Shown here one piece after another: positions 24,757-33,570 of a DNA stretch of 64,000 nucleotides. The stretch comes from Sinomonas sp. R1AF57 (lineage in GTDB: Bacteria > Actinomycetota > Actinomycetes > Actinomycetales > Micrococcaceae). The translations under genes were made by a program, and so were the position numbers. The number at the start of each line of letters is the position of its first letter. Positions within the stretch are counted from its first letter, which is position 1. Below the pieces are notes generated by a model. That model saw only the letters and a list, made by a program, of their open reading frames with translations. It ran no database searches and was not told the origin of the DNA. Location of the stretch: positions 2,248,990-2,312,989 of the forward strand of contig NZ_CP022463.1 of the NCBI RefSeq assembly GCF_002224485.1, given 5' to 3'.

Positions 24757-25184
24757 GGGTCCATTCCACTGTCCGGGTCCGACATTCCTCGTCCCGCCAG
24801 CCCGCGGGCGGACCGGTGCCTGTGAAGGCGCTCGTAGAGGCGGTCTGCGATCGCCTCTGCTGTGTCGAGCTCGGCATCCGTCGGCGCCCAGCGCGCCCGC
24901 TGGATGTCCACCCTCCACGTTCCCCTCGCGGGATCCCCCCGGAGAGGCGTCCCCTCCGCACGGTAGCGTTCGAGGGCGGCGGCCTCATGGTGCTCGGGCG
25001 CCTCGCCGCTCGCCCTGAGGACCCGCCACCAGCACACCGCGGCGCCGTGGTGTGACATCACCGCACCGACCTGCCGCGGTCCGCCTGCCCCGAGGAGCTC
25101 GGCGACATCCCCGTAGGCCACCACCGAGCCGGGAGGGACGAGGTCGACGACGGCCAGAACCGCCTCGACGAACTCCTCGCGCAT
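24753..25184 (-). CDS. Alkyltransferase-like (ATL) DNA-binding protein
   Basis: A 143-residue protein of the MGMT (O6-alkylguanine transferase) DNA-binding family. The methyl-acceptor motif PCHR is replaced by CWWR (residues 51-54), with Trp52 in the position of the catalytic Cys. It therefore cannot transfer alkyl groups and should instead bind and flag O6-alkylguanine for other repair, as ATL proteins do (family knowledge). The arginine-finger helix is retained (GGPRQVGAVMSHH). It is the first gene of an operon with adnA and adnB, with a 4-nt overlap. A TAGGCT -10 ends 6 nt before the ATG, so the transcript is probably leaderless. Confidence 0.9.
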   Translation of the reverse strand: MREEFVEAVLAVVDLVPPGSVVAYGDVAELLGAGGPRQVGAVMSHHGAAVCWWRVLRASGEAPEHHEAAALERYRAEGTPLRGDPARGTWRVDIQRARWAPTDAELDTAEAIADRLYERLHRHRSARGLAGRGMSDPDSGMDP

Positions 25185-25190
25185 CGTCCC

Positions 25191-25245
25191 AGCCTACTGC
25201 GGGCGGCGTGGGCGCCCGTGGATTGTCAGTGCCCCCGGATAGCGT
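25191..25245. promoter_or_regulatory. Divergent leaderless promoters, ATL-adnAB / exonuclease
   Basis: Minus-strand -10 TAGGCT (25191-25196) lies 6 nt before the ATL ATG; plus-strand -10 TAGCGT (25240-25245) lies 6 nt before the exonuclease ATG. The 67-bp intergenic region thus drives two DNA-repair-type transcripts in opposite directions. Confidence 0.6.
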
Positions 25246-25251
25246 GGCCGC

Positions 25252-25959
25252 ATGAGCTGGAACACCAACGCACGAGCGGCCTTCGACCTCGAGACCACGG
25301 GCCCGAACTCCCGGGCCGCGCGCATCGTGACCGCGAGCATCGTCGTCCTGGGGCCCGACGGAGCCATCCAGGCAGAACACGAGTGGCTCGCCGACCCTGG
25401 TGTCGATATCCCTGCCGAGGCCGCACAGGTGCACGGCATCACCACCGAGAAGGCGAGGGCGGAGGGCCGTCCCGCGGCCGTCGTCGTCGCCGAGGTGGCG
25501 CAGACGCTGCAGGCCCTCTTCGACGCGGGCACGCCGGTGGTGGCCTTCAATGCCGCCTACGACTTCACGGTCATGGCCGCGGAGTGCGCGCGCCACGGGC
25601 TTCCGCAGCTCACCCGGTTCCCGGTCCTCGACCCGTACGTCATCAACAAGCAGGTTGAGAAGTTCCGGCGGGGCAAGCGCACCCTCGGAGCGCTCTGCGA
25701 ACAGTACGGCGTGATCCTCGACGACGCGCACACGTCAGCGGCGGATGCCCTCGCGGCCGCCCAGCTCCTCGACGCGATGGCGTCCCGCTTCCCTGAGCTC
25801 CACAAGCCCGCCCCGCATCTGCACATGAGCCAGGTCGACTGGTCCGCCGCACAAGCAGCCGACTTCCAGGCGTACCTCCGCAAGACCAAGCCCACCGCCG
25901 TCGTCGAGGGCGACTGGCCCGTCCTCGCACCGCACGATGCCGGCGGAGGCGGTTTCTAG
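25252..25959 (+). CDS. DEDDh 3'-5' exonuclease (DnaQ/RNase T family)
   Basis: A 235-residue exonuclease of the DnaQ superfamily. The four acidic residues and the histidine of the DEDDh motif are visible: Asp12 and Glu14 in FDLETTG, Asp in FNAAYDFTVM, and the His-x4-Asp pair in DDAHTSAADALAAAQLL. The C-terminus extends past the catalytic core by about 50 residues without a recognised domain. There is no polymerase or BRCT fusion, so it is a stand-alone nuclease; the role could be proofreading-like or RNA/DNA end trimming. The start is preceded by TAGCGT at 6-nt spacing. Divergent to the ATL-adnAB operon. Confidence 0.9.
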   Translation: MSWNTNARAAFDLETTGPNSRAARIVTASIVVLGPDGAIQAEHEWLADPGVDIPAEAAQVHGITTEKARAEGRPAAVVVAEVAQTLQALFDAGTPVVAFNAAYDFTVMAAECARHGLPQLTRFPVLDPYVINKQVEKFRRGKRTLGALCEQYGVILDDAHTSAADALAAAQLLDAMASRFPELHKPAPHLHMSQVDWSAAQAADFQAYLRKTKPTAVVEGDWPVLAPHDAGGGGF

Positions 25960-26070
25960 TGAGAGCGAAGTCACAGCGCCCCCTGACCGGCAGCGCCGGG
26001 CGATCCGGCCTGCGCAGTTCAGGACAGGGCCGCCGCACCGCTCGGCCTCACGCGCCGCTGACGACTGGAG

Positions 26071-26085
26071 TCGAAGGATCTTCGA
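26071..26085. repeat. Inverted repeat upstream of the amino-acid ABC operon
   Basis: TCGAAG-GAT-CTTCGA, a perfect 6-bp dyad with 3-nt centre, flanked by partial GGCGC/GCGCC complementarity. It could be a weak terminator of the exonuclease gene or an operator about 60 bp upstream of the ABC promoter. The rest of the 274-bp gap holds nothing else recognisable except the CATAAT -10. Confidence 0.35.
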
Positions 26086-26142
26086 GGCGCCTCCCAATGT
26101 TGCGAAATATGTTCAGCCTGTAACGCTCGGACGGTCGCCCTT

Positions 26143-26148
26143 CATAAT
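26143..26148 (+). promoter_or_regulatory. Candidate -10 of the amino-acid ABC operon
   Basis: CATAAT (5/6), with GTAACG 17 nt upstream as a poor -35. It gives an approximately 79-nt leader ending in GAAGG before the ATG at 26234. Confidence 0.5.
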
Positions 26149-26233
26149 GGTATGCAGCCCATGATTCCCACCGACGTGCCGATCGCACGTCGCTAGCGCG
26201 CGTCCGGCGTTCATACCAGAAAGCGAAGGCTCC

Positions 26234-27187
26234 ATGAAGCTCAAAGCACCCAAGTGGCTTACTGCCGCCCCCCTTGCGGCCGTCCTCGCGCTGACCCTCG
26301 CCGCCTGCGGCGGGGGGTCGACGTCGTCGTCGGGCACTCCGAGCGATGCCCTCAAGGGCAGCGACCAGCAGACCCTCGACAAGTACACGACCGACTCCGT
26401 CACCGCGCTGGACAAGATCGACACGTCCAAGCTGGGACTGATCACGCCCGGCACGATCAAGGTCGGCACCCTCTCCGACGCGCCGCCGAACATCTTCATC
26501 GACAGCAGCGGCAACTTCACCGGCTACGACAACGAGCTGCTCAAGGCCATGGCCGCGAAGCTCGGCCTCAAGGTCGAGTTCGTCTCCACGAAGTTCCAGA
26601 GCCTCCTCGCGCAGGTCAAGACCAAGCAGTTCGACATGGGCTCCTCCTCGATCTCCACGACCGATGCGCGACGCGAGACTGTCGCCTTCACGAACGGCTA
26701 CGACTTCGGCTACATGGCGATCGTGACCAAGGAGGGCGCGAAGGTGAAGACCTTCGACGACCTCAAGGAAGGCGTCCGCATCGGCGTCGTCCAGGGCACG
26801 GTCCAGGACGACTTCGTCACCAACACGCTCAAGCTCGAGCCGGTGCGCTTCCCGGACTACAACACCGTGTACGCCAACGTGAAGAGCGGCCAGATCGACG
26901 CCTGGGTCGCCCCGTCCCAGCAGGCGGAGGGCCAGGTCAAGGCCGGCGACGGGACCACGATCGCCCAGAAGAAGGTCAACACCCAGAACTTCACGGCCTA
27001 CGCGGTCGCGAAGGACAACCAGCCCCTCACTGACGCCCTCAACTCGGCCCTCGACGCCGTGATCGCGGACGGCACGTGGTCCAAGCTCACCGCTCAGTGG
27101 TACCCGGACCGCGCAACGCTGAAGGACCAGACGCCGGAGGGCTGGAAGCCTGGAAGCAAGGCCGTCAAGGTCAGCGAAGCGAAGTAG
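26234..27187 (+). CDS. Amino-acid ABC transporter substrate-binding lipoprotein
   Basis: A 317-residue extracellular solute-binding protein of family 3. The signal peptide ends in the lipobox LAAC with lipid-anchored Cys25. The mature domain shows the family features TIKVGTLSDAPPNIF, FTGYDNELLKAMAAKLGL and SSSISTTDARRETVAFTNGY, the last containing the Arg that usually binds the ligand alpha-carboxylate. It probably binds a polar amino acid; the exact ligand cannot be read from sequence. First gene of a three-gene importer operon (SBP, permease, ATPase). A Ser/Thr-rich linker follows the lipid anchor. Confidence 0.93.
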   Translation: MKLKAPKWLTAAPLAAVLALTLAACGGGSTSSSGTPSDALKGSDQQTLDKYTTDSVTALDKIDTSKLGLITPGTIKVGTLSDAPPNIFIDSSGNFTGYDNELLKAMAAKLGLKVEFVSTKFQSLLAQVKTKQFDMGSSSISTTDARRETVAFTNGYDFGYMAIVTKEGAKVKTFDDLKEGVRIGVVQGTVQDDFVTNTLKLEPVRFPDYNTVYANVKSGQIDAWVAPSQQAEGQVKAGDGTTIAQKKVNTQNFTAYAVAKDNQPLTDALNSALDAVIADGTWSKLTAQWYPDRATLKDQTPEGWKPGSKAVKVSEAK

Positions 27188-27205
27188 TCGACGGACAGAG
27201 GCCAC

Positions 27206-27982
27206 ATGGATTACCTCAGCAAACTCGGCGAGACCTTCTTCGACTGGAAGGTCATCGGCGACGTCCTCCCGACCATGTTCGCGGTCGGCCTGCCGAACAC
27301 GCTCGTGCTTGCGGTCTCCTCGGGGATCATCGGCACGCTGCTCGGCATGCTGCTCGCCCTCATGGGGATCTCGCGGAATCCTGTGGTCCGGTGGATCGCC
27401 CGGGGGTACACGGACATCTTCCGTGGACTCCCGGCGATCCTCACCATCCTCGCGATCAGCCTGGGCTTCGGCCCGATCCTCCGTGAGCTCACGGGCATCA
27501 CGAGCCCCTACCCGATGGGTGTCGCTGCCCTGTCGCTGATCTCGGCCGCCTACATCGGCGAGATCTTCCGCTCGGGCATCCAGAGTGTCGACAAGGGCCA
27601 GCTCGAGGCGGCGCGCGCGCTCGGCTTCGGCTACGGCCCGTCGATGCGGATGATCGTCGTGCCCCAGGGCGTCCGCCGCGTCCTGCCCGCGCTGATGAAC
27701 CAGTTCATCGCCCTGATCAAGGACTCGTCGCTCGTCTTCACCATCGGCGTCACGTCCCGTGAGCGCGAGCTGTTCCAGATCGGACAGGACACCGCAGCCA
27801 ACACCGGGAACCTCTCGCCGTACGTCGCCGCCGCCATCTTCTACCTGGTGCTCACCATTCCGCTCACGCACCTCGTGAACTGGATCGATGCCCGCCTGCG
27901 GACAGGCCGCGCCCAGGAGCGGGCCGAGAAGATCGAACCGGACGAGGCCGCAGCTGTCGTCGGGAAGGGAGCCCAGCCGTGA
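27206..27982 (+). CDS. Amino-acid ABC transporter permease
   Basis: A 258-residue inner-membrane permease of the HisM/GlnP type with about five transmembrane helices. The EAA loop that docks on the ATPase reads [35 protein letters not shown]. There is only one permease gene, so the transporter should be a homodimer in the membrane. It begins 18 nt after the SBP gene and overlaps the ATPase gene by 4 nt. Confidence 0.94.
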   Translation: MDYLSKLGETFFDWKVIGDVLPTMFAVGLPNTLVLAVSSGIIGTLLGMLLALMGISRNPVVRWIARGYTDIFRGLPAILTILAISLGFGPILRELTGITSPYPMGVAALSLISAAYIGEIFRSGIQSVDKGQLEAARALGFGYGPSMRMIVVPQGVRRVLPALMNQFIALIKDSSLVFTIGVTSRERELFQIGQDTAANTGNLSPYVAAAIFYLVLTIPLTHLVNWIDARLRTGRAQERAEKIEPDEAAAVVGKGAQP

Positions 27983-28716
27983 GCCAGTTCTCCTCGGGAT
28001 CGCTCGAGGCACGGGGAATCCACCTCGCCTTCGGCGCCAACAAGGTGCTCCGGGGCATCGACCTCAAGGTCCCAGCGGGCACGACGGCCTCGGTCATCGG
28101 GCCCTCGGGGTCGGGGAAGTCGACGCTCCTGCGCGTGATGAACCGGCTCATCGAGCCCGACGCCGGGGACATCCTCCTCGACGGGAAGTCGGTCCTCAAG
28201 GACAATCCGGACGAGCTGCGGCGGCGCATCGGCATGGTGTTCCAGCAGTTCAACCTGTTCCCGCACAAGAGCGTCGGCGAGAACGTCGCGTTCGCGCTCC
28301 GCAAGCTGCGCGGGCTCTCCAAGGACCAGGCGCGCGAGGAGGCCCTCGCCCAGCTCGACCTCGTGGGCCTCAAGCACAAGGCGGACGTCCGTCCGGCCAC
28401 CCTCTCGGGTGGCCAGCAGCAGCGCGTGGCGATCGCGCGCGCACTCGCAATGAAGCCCGAGGTGATGTTCTTCGACGAGGCGACGTCCGCCCTCGACCCC
28501 GAGCTCGTCAAGGGCATCCTCGCGCTCATGACGGATCTCGCGAAGGGTGGCATGACCATGGTCGTCGTGACCCACGAGATGGGCTTCTCGCGCAACGTCT
28601 CGGACAACGTCACGTTTATGGACGGAGGCGTCGCCGTGGAGTCCGGGCCGCCCGAGCAGGTCTTCGACGCGCCGCAGACCGAGCGGCTGAAGCGGTTCCT
28701 GAGCGACGTGCTCTGA
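27979..28716 (+). CDS. Amino-acid ABC transporter ATP-binding protein
   Basis: A 245-residue ATPase of the GlnQ/HisP group. Walker A is GPSGSGKST (41-49), the Q-loop is [12 protein letters not shown], the signature LSGGQQQR, Walker [14 protein letters not shown], and the switch His lies in [13 protein letters not shown]. The GTG start overlaps the permease stop (GTGA). A strong terminator follows. With an Lrp regulator and a LysE-type exporter just downstream, the region looks like an amino-acid homeostasis neighbourhood; a regulatory link is inferred only from adjacency. Confidence 0.95.
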   Translation: MSQFSSGSLEARGIHLAFGANKVLRGIDLKVPAGTTASVIGPSGSGKSTLLRVMNRLIEPDAGDILLDGKSVLKDNPDELRRRIGMVFQQFNLFPHKSVGENVAFALRKLRGLSKDQAREEALAQLDLVGLKHKADVRPATLSGGQQQRVAIARALAMKPEVMFFDEATSALDPELVKGILALMTDLAKGGMTMVVVTHEMGFSRNVSDNVTFMDGGVAVESGPPEQVFDAPQTERLKRFLSDVL

Positions 28717-28743
28717 CCAAGGAGCTCAGCTCAACCGCGCACG

Positions 28744-28791
28744 CGCACGACGGCGGGGTCCCCACTCTGGTGGGAACCCCGCCGTCGTGCG
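28744..28791. terminator. Bidirectional terminator between ABC operon and lrp
   Basis: 16-bp stem CGCACGACGGCGGGGT (28744-28759) with its complement (28776-28791), and a second inner stem CCCAC/GTGGG. It lies between convergent genes and carries the same ACGACGGCG core as the htrA and LLM terminators. Confidence 0.85.
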
Positions 28792-28813
28792 TGCGAGGCC
28801 GCCCCGCGCGGCA

Positions 28814-29269
28814 CTACAGCGGCAGCTCTCCGGCGCCCTTGAGGTCGCGCATCACGATGGTCGAGGTGAGCTTGGCGACGCCGGGCAGCGCGGCGAGGTG
28901 CTCGTCGTAGAGGCGCTGGTAGGCGGGCAGGTCCTCTGCGACGCAGCGCAGCAGGAAGTCGGGGTCACCGAAGAGCCGGTAGCCCTCGATGATCTGCGGC
29001 TCCGCGACCACTGCGTCCTCGAAAGCCCGGATGGCATCCTGGGAGGTCTCGCGGAGGGTCACGAAGACCATCGCCCCGAAGCCCAGTCCGACCTTGCCCG
29101 GGTCCACCTCGGCCCGATAGCCGCGGATCACCCCGCTCGACTCGAGATCCTTGAGCCGGCGGTGGCAGGGCGCGACCGTCAGGCCGACCTCCGAGGCGAG
29201 CGCCGTCGCCGTCATCCGCCCGTCCTTCTGCAGGGTGCGCAAAATACTTCTGTCGAGAGCATCGATCAC
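28814..29269 (-). CDS. Lrp/AsnC family transcriptional regulator
   Basis: A 151-residue feast/famine regulator: an N-terminal winged HTH (ALDRSILRTLQKDGRMTATALASEVGLTVAPCHRRLKDLESSGVI) and a C-terminal RAM/ligand domain. It is divergent from a LysE-type exporter gene, a classic arrangement in which the Lrp protein senses an amino acid and switches on its exporter (as for BrnFE/Lrp and LysE in corynebacteria, although LysG there is LysR-type). The GTG start follows a TAGATT -10 by 6 nt, so it is probably leaderless. Autoregulation from the shared 81-bp region is likely. Confidence 0.93.
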   Translation of the reverse strand: MIDALDRSILRTLQKDGRMTATALASEVGLTVAPCHRRLKDLESSGVIRGYRAEVDPGKVGLGFGAMVFVTLRETSQDAIRAFEDAVVAEPQIIEGYRLFGDPDFLLRCVAEDLPAYQRLYDEHLAALPGVAKLTSTIVMRDLKGAGELPL

Positions 29270-29275
29270 TCTCAG

Positions 29276-29343
29276 AATCTATCCCAATGAGCCGCTAGGC
29301 ACGACAAATCGGCGAGCACTTCTTCCCGGATTCTCCGTACTCT
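29276..29343. promoter_or_regulatory. Divergent leaderless promoters, lrp / lysE-type
   Basis: Minus-strand TAGATT (29276-29281) is 6 nt before the lrp GTG; plus-strand TACTCT (29338-29343) is 7 nt before the exporter ATG. The 56 bp between them is the expected place for an Lrp operator; I see no strong dyad in it. Confidence 0.55.
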
Positions 29344-29350
29344 TGCTGGC

Positions 29351-30046
29351 ATGGACCTGACCCCGTTCCTCGGCTTCGCCGGGATCTCGCTCACCCTCGC
29401 CCTCACGCCGGGAGCGGACTGGGCCTACACGATCGCCGCCGGCCTGCGCCCGGGATCGCCGGCGCCGTCGGTCGCGGGGCTGTGCGCGGGCTACATCGTC
29501 CACACGGCGCTCGTCGCGGCAGGCCTCGGGGTCCTGCTCGCGGCCCGTCCGGATCTCGTGGCATGGCTCTCCGTCGCCGGAGCGGTCTACCTCCTCTGGC
29601 TCGGGGCGACGACGGCGCGGGGCTGGCGCCGCGCAGGCTTCACCGGAGGCGAGGCCACCCTGCCGTCGGGAGGATCCCTCGGCGACGCCGTGGACACCCG
29701 GGGCGGCGCCGCAGGCACCCGCGGCCCCGTGCTCGACTTCCTCAAGGGCCTGGGCACGAGCGGGATCAACCCGAAGGCGCTGCTGCTCTTCGCCGCCGTC
29801 ATGCCGCAGTTCATCCGGACGGACTCCCCGCTGCCGGTCGTCGCCCAGACGACCACCATGGGGCTCACCCACCTGGCCTTCACGGTGGTCGTCTACAGCC
29901 TCGTCGCCGTCGCGGCGCGGCGCCTCCTGGCCGCCAAGCCGAAGCGCGCGCAGGCCGTCACGCTCGTCAGCGGCGTCCTCATGCTCGGCATCGGCGGACT
30001 GCTCCTCGTCGAGCAGGCCGTGGGCCTCGCAGCCGCCGTCGCCTGA
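29351..30046 (+). CDS. LysE/RhtB family amino-acid exporter
   Basis: A 231-residue integral membrane protein with about six helices. It shows the family's early LTLALTPGADWAYTIAAGLRPG motif (variant of TPGP..L) and the later FLKGLGTSGINPKALLLFAAVMPQFI, a hallmark of the LysE/RhtB superfamily. It exports amino acids or related metabolites; the substrate is unknown. A Gly/Thr-rich loop of about 35 residues separates the two halves. Divergent from the Lrp-type regulator that probably controls it. Confidence 0.9.
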   Translation: MDLTPFLGFAGISLTLALTPGADWAYTIAAGLRPGSPAPSVAGLCAGYIVHTALVAAGLGVLLAARPDLVAWLSVAGAVYLLWLGATTARGWRRAGFTGGEATLPSGGSLGDAVDTRGGAAGTRGPVLDFLKGLGTSGINPKALLLFAAVMPQFIRTDSPLPVVAQTTTMGLTHLAFTVVVYSLVAVAARRLLAAKPKRAQAVTLVSGVLMLGIGGLLLVEQAVGLAAAVA

Positions 30047-30047
30047 C

Positions 30048-30067
30048 GCGCGGCACGACGGCCGCGC
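30048..30067. terminator. Possible weak terminator, lysE-type / hemL
   Basis: 7-bp stem GCGCGGC/GCCGCGC with a 6-nt loop between two convergent genes. Short, so only tentative. Confidence 0.4.
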
Positions 30068-30081
30068 AGCAAGCCCCCCCG

Positions 30082-31395
30082 CTACGCCCCCGGGAGCGCC
30101 GCTGCAGCCGCCTTGGCGGCCGCCGGGAGGGCCTCGATGATCCGGTTCATCGCCGCGTCGTCGTGCGCGGCGGAGAGGAACCACGCCTCGAAGACGCTGG
30201 GCGGCAGGTACACGCCGGAGTCGAGCATGGAGTGGAAGAACGGCCCGTAGCGGAAGGCCTCCTGGGCCTGCGCGTCGGCGTAGTTCGCGACGCCCCGCTC
30301 TGAGGTGCCGAACGCGACGGAGAAGAGGTTGCCGGCCCGCTGGATCGTGTGGTCCACACCCTCGTCGGCAAGCGCCTTCGAGAGGGCGTCGGAGAGCTCG
30401 AGGGAGCGCGCATCGATGTTGGCGTACACGGCATCCGTCGCGAGCCGGAGCGTCGCGACGCCGGCTGCCATCGCCACCGGGTTCCCGGACAGCGTGCCGG
30501 CCTGGTAGACGGGTCCGAGGGGGGCGAGGTAGTCCATGATCTCCGCGCGGCCGCCGAGCGCGGCCACCGGCATCCCGCCGCCGATCACCTTGCCGAACGT
30601 GAACAGGTCAGGGGCCCAGCCCTCCCGCTGCCCCGTGAGGCCCCAGTACCCCGCGGGGCCGGTCCGGAAGCCAGTGAGGACCTCGTCCATGATGAACAGG
30701 GCACCGTGCTCTGCGGTGATGCGCCGCAGACCCTCGTTGAAGCCCTCGCCCGGCGTCACGACCCCCATGTTGGCCGGGGCAGCTTCGGTGATGACCGCGG
30801 CGATGCGGTGGCCGTGGTCGGCGAACGCGGCCTCGACCGCGGGCAGGTCGTTGTACGGGAGCACGAGGGTCTCCGCCGCCGTCGACGCCGTGACGCCGGC
30901 CGAGCCGGGGAGGGCGAGGGTCGCGACGCCCGACCCGGCGGACGCGAGCAGGCCGTCGACATGGCCGTGGTAGCAGCCCGCGAACTTCACCACGAGGTCC
31001 CGGCCGGTGAAGCCCCGCGCGAGCCGGATGGCGGTCATTGTGGCCTCCGTGCCGGTGGAGACCATGCGCAGGCGCTCGACGGCGGGGACTCGCCCGATGA
31101 CGAGCTCGGCCAGGGCCGCTTCGTCGGGGGTGGACGCGCCGAAGGAGAGGCCGCGGTCAACGGCGGCGTGGACGGCTTCGAGCACCTCGGGGACTGCGTG
31201 GCCGAGCAGCGCCGGCCCCCACGAGCACACGAGGTCCGCGTAGTCGCGGCCGTCGGCGTCGGTCACGTACGCGCCCTTCGCGGAGACCAGGAAGCGGGGC
31301 GTGCCGCCTACGGAGCCGAAGGCGCGCACGGGCGAGTTCACCCCTCCCGGCATGAGCGAGCGGGCGCGGGCGAAGAGGTCCTCGGAGGTGGTCAT
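30082..31395 (-). CDS. hemL: Glutamate-1-semialdehyde 2,1-aminomutase
   Basis: A 437-residue PLP enzyme that converts glutamate-1-semialdehyde, made by HemA, to 5-aminolevulinate. The PLP lysine is Lys269 in [13 protein letters not shown], and the family signature [13 protein letters not shown] precedes it. ATG 31395 is chosen: the frame runs to 31467, but a GAGAAT -10 ends 7 nt before 31395, predicting a leaderless mRNA separate from the upstream genes, which are closed off by a terminator. Together with hemA this completes the C5 route to ALA. Confidence 0.96.
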   Translation of the reverse strand: MTTSEDLFARARSLMPGGVNSPVRAFGSVGGTPRFLVSAKGAYVTDADGRDYADLVCSWGPALLGHAVPEVLEAVHAAVDRGLSFGASTPDEAALAELVIGRVPAVERLRMVSTGTEATMTAIRLARGFTGRDLVVKFAGCYHGHVDGLLASAGSGVATLALPGSAGVTASTAAETLVLPYNDLPAVEAAFADHGHRIAAVITEAAPANMGVVTPGEGFNEGLRRITAEHGALFIMDEVLTGFRTGPAGYWGLTGQREGWAPDLFTFGKVIGGGMPVAALGGRAEIMDYLAPLGPVYQAGTLSGNPVAMAAGVATLRLATDAVYANIDARSLELSDALSKALADEGVDHTIQRAGNLFSVAFGTSERGVANYADAQAQEAFRYGPFFHSMLDSGVYLPPSVFEAWFLSAAHDDAAMNRIIEALPAAAKAAAAALPGA

Positions 31396-31402
31396 GCCCC
31401 CC

Positions 31403-31408
31403 ATTCTC
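31403..31408 (-). promoter_or_regulatory. Leaderless -10 of hemL
   Basis: GAGAAT on the minus strand, 7 nt before the ATG. The same hexamer at the same spacing precedes hemE. Confidence 0.5.
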
Positions 31409-31448
31409 CCGCACGCCGGGCGGTGGGCCGGAACGGGGAGGGGCGCAC

Positions 31449-31481
31449 CCGCCGTCGTCCGCGCCACACGGACGACGGCGG
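31449..31481 (-). terminator. Terminator of the LLM oxidoreductase / hem operon
   Basis: Perfect 13-bp stem CCGCCGTCGTCCG (31449-31461) with its complement (31469-31481) and 7-nt loop. It ends the hemQ-to-LLM operon and separates it from hemL. Confidence 0.83.
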
Positions 31482-31489
31482 CGTGGCGC

Positions 31490-32545
31490 CTACGCGAGCA
31501 TGTCCGCCACGAGCGGGGCGACCTTGGTGCCGAAGAGCTCGATGCTCTTCATCATCGCGCTGTGCGGGAGGGTCCCGTTGGAGTACTTGAGGTCGAACCG
31601 CTCCGTCCCGAGGGCCCGATGGGTGTCGGCGATCTTGCGCGCCACGGTCTCTGGCGAGCCCACGTAGAGCGCGCCGGGCCGGGAGGCCTGGGCGTTGAAC
31701 TCCGTCCGGCTGCCGGGGCCCCAGCCGCGCTCCTCGCCGAGGCGGTTGCGCATCGCGAGCCAGTGCGGGAAGAGCTCCTCACGGGCCTGCTCGTCGGTGT
31801 CGGCGACGTGCCCGGGCGAGTGGGTGGCGAGCATCGTGTAGGGCCGGCCGAACTTCTCGAGCGAGCGCTTGTAGAGCTCGACATAGGGTGCGAACCGGGC
31901 GGGCTCCCCGCCGATGATCGCGAAGCTCACGGGGTAGCCGTAGTGCGCCGCGCGCACGACCGACTGGGGGGTCCCGCCGACGCCGATCCAGGCGGGCAGC
32001 AGCCCGTTCTCGAGGTGCGGGTAGGCCGTGAGTCCATTGATGGGCCCGCGGTGCCGGCCTTCCCAGCGGACCGGATTCTGCGAGCGGACGCGGTCGAACA
32101 GCTCGAGCTTCTCCTCGAACAGTGTCTCGTAGTCCTCGAGGTCGAAGCCGAACAGCGGGAACGACTCGATGAAGGACCCGCGGCCCAGGATGACCTCGGC
32201 GCGCCCGCTGGAGACAGCGTCCAGGGTCGAGAAGCGCTGGAAGACGCGGACCGGGTCGTCGGACGAGAGGACGGTGACGGCGGACCCGAGCCTGATGCGC
32301 TCCGTCCTCGACGCGATGGCCGCCAGGACCACCTCGGGCGCCGAGACCGCGAAGTCCCGCCGGTGGTGCTCGCCGACATCGAACGCGTGTAGGCCGACCT
32401 GGTCGGCGAGCACCGCCTCGTCGACGATCTCGCGGATCACCTGCGCGTGCGGCTTGGGCGCACCGTGCTCGTTGAGCCCGACGTCGCCGAAGGTGTTGAG
32501 GCCGAGGAGGACGGGAGAACCCGGATCAGTTCCATGCATATGCAT
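31490..32545 (-). CDS. LLM-class flavin-dependent oxidoreductase
   Basis: A 351-residue luciferase-like monooxygenase family enzyme with an (alpha/beta)8 barrel. It shows a [16 protein letters not shown] segment near the N-terminus and a long C-terminal helix pair. The closest-looking group is the LLM flavin oxidoreductases with the GLNTFGDVG opening. It lies 44 nt downstream of hemB on the same strand and before the terminator, so it is probably transcribed with the haem genes, although nothing in the sequence ties it to tetrapyrroles. Start could be ATG 32545 or ATG 32539; the ribosome binding site is weak. Substrate unknown. Confidence 0.87.
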   Translation of the reverse strand: MHMHGTDPGSPVLLGLNTFGDVGLNEHGAPKPHAQVIREIVDEAVLADQVGLHAFDVGEHHRRDFAVSAPEVVLAAIASRTERIRLGSAVTVLSSDDPVRVFQRFSTLDAVSSGRAEVILGRGSFIESFPLFGFDLEDYETLFEEKLELFDRVRSQNPVRWEGRHRGPINGLTAYPHLENGLLPAWIGVGGTPQSVVRAAHYGYPVSFAIIGGEPARFAPYVELYKRSLEKFGRPYTMLATHSPGHVADTDEQAREELFPHWLAMRNRLGEERGWGPGSRTEFNAQASRPGALYVGSPETVARKIADTHRALGTERFDLKYSNGTLPHSAMMKSIELFGTKVAPLVADMLA

Positions 32546-32589
32546 TCAAACCCCGGCCGCTCCGCCTTCATTCCCTCGACGCCGAAGCG

Positions 32590-33570
32590 TCAGGCCTCCG
32601 TGAGCCAGCGTGCGATCTCGGGAGCCCAGTACGTCAGGACCATGTTGGCCCCGGCCCGGCGGATGCCGAGGACGGACTCGAGGATGGACGCCTTCCGGTC
32701 GATCCAGCCGTTGGCGGCTGCAGCCTCGATCATCGAGTACTCACCCGAGATCTGGTACGCGGCCACCGGCACGGGACTCATCGCGGCGACGTCGGCGAGG
32801 ATGTCCAGGTAGCTCATCGCCGGCTTGACCATGACCATGTCCGCGCCCTCCTCGAGGTCGAGCTCGACCTCGAGCAGCGCCTCGCGCCGGTTCGCCGCGT
32901 CCATCTGGTACGTGCGGCGGTCGCCCTGGAGCTGCGAGTCCACCGCCTCGCGGAACGGCCCGTAGAACGCGGAAGCATACTTCGCGGCGTAGGCGAGGAT
33001 CGAGACATCCTGGTGCCCGGCGGCGTCGAGCGCTTGCCGGATCACGGCAACCTGGCCGTCCATCATGCCGGAGGGCCCCAGCACGTGCGCGCCCGCCTCG
33101 GCCTGCGCCACCGCCATCCGGCCGTAGACCTCGAGCGTCGCGTCGTTGTCGACGCGGCCCTGGGCGTCGAGGACGCCGCAGTGGCCGTGGTCGGTGAACT
33201 CGTCCAGGCATACGTCGCTCATGACCACGAGGGAGTCGCCGACCTCCTCGCGCACGGCCCGGATGCCGGCGTTGAGCACGCCGTCCGGGTTGAGGCCCGC
33301 CGACCCCTCGGCGTCGCGCTCCTCGGGGACGCCGAAGAGCATGATGCCGCCGAGGCCCGCCTCGGCCGCCTCGGCGGCGGCGCGGCGCAGCGTGTCGGTG
33401 GTGTGCTGCACGACGCCGGGCATCGCCTGGATCGGCTGGGGCTCCGTGAGGCCCTCGCGGACGAACGCGGGCAGGATGAGCTCAGCCGGGTACAGGCGCG
33501 TCTCGGCGACGAGCCGGCGCAGGGCCGAGTTCTGGCGGAGCCGGCGGGGCCGGTGCTGGGGGAAGCTCAC
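32590..33570 (-). CDS. hemB: Delta-aminolevulinic acid dehydratase (porphobilinogen synthase)
   Basis: A 326-residue enzyme that condenses two ALA to porphobilinogen. The two active-site lysines are seen in [17 protein letters not shown] and [14 protein letters not shown]. The metal loop reads [16 protein letters not shown]: one of the three zinc cysteines of the E. coli type is Asp, pointing to a magnesium-dependent or mixed metal site, as in many actinobacteria. The GTG start overlaps the hemD stop by 4 nt (GTGA). Confidence 0.96.
   Translation of the reverse strand: MSFPQHRPRRLRQNSALRRLVAETRLYPAELILPAFVREGLTEPQPIQAMPGVVQHTTDTLRRAAAEAAEAGLGGIMLFGVPEERDAEGSAGLNPDGVLNAGIRAVREEVGDSLVVMSDVCLDEFTDHGHCGVLDAQGRVDNDATLEVYGRMAVAQAEAGAHVLGPSGMMDGQVAVIRQALDAAGHQDVSILAYAAKYASAFYGPFREAVDSQLQGDRRTYQMDAANRREALLEVELDLEEGADMVMVKPAMSYLDILADVAAMSPVPVAAYQISGEYSMIEAAAANGWIDRKASILESVLGIRRAGANMVLTYWAPEIARWLTEA

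Noticed and set aside
26048-28012. 654-codon minus-strand frame across the ABC importer
   Set aside because: Shadow of three well-defined plus-strand genes.
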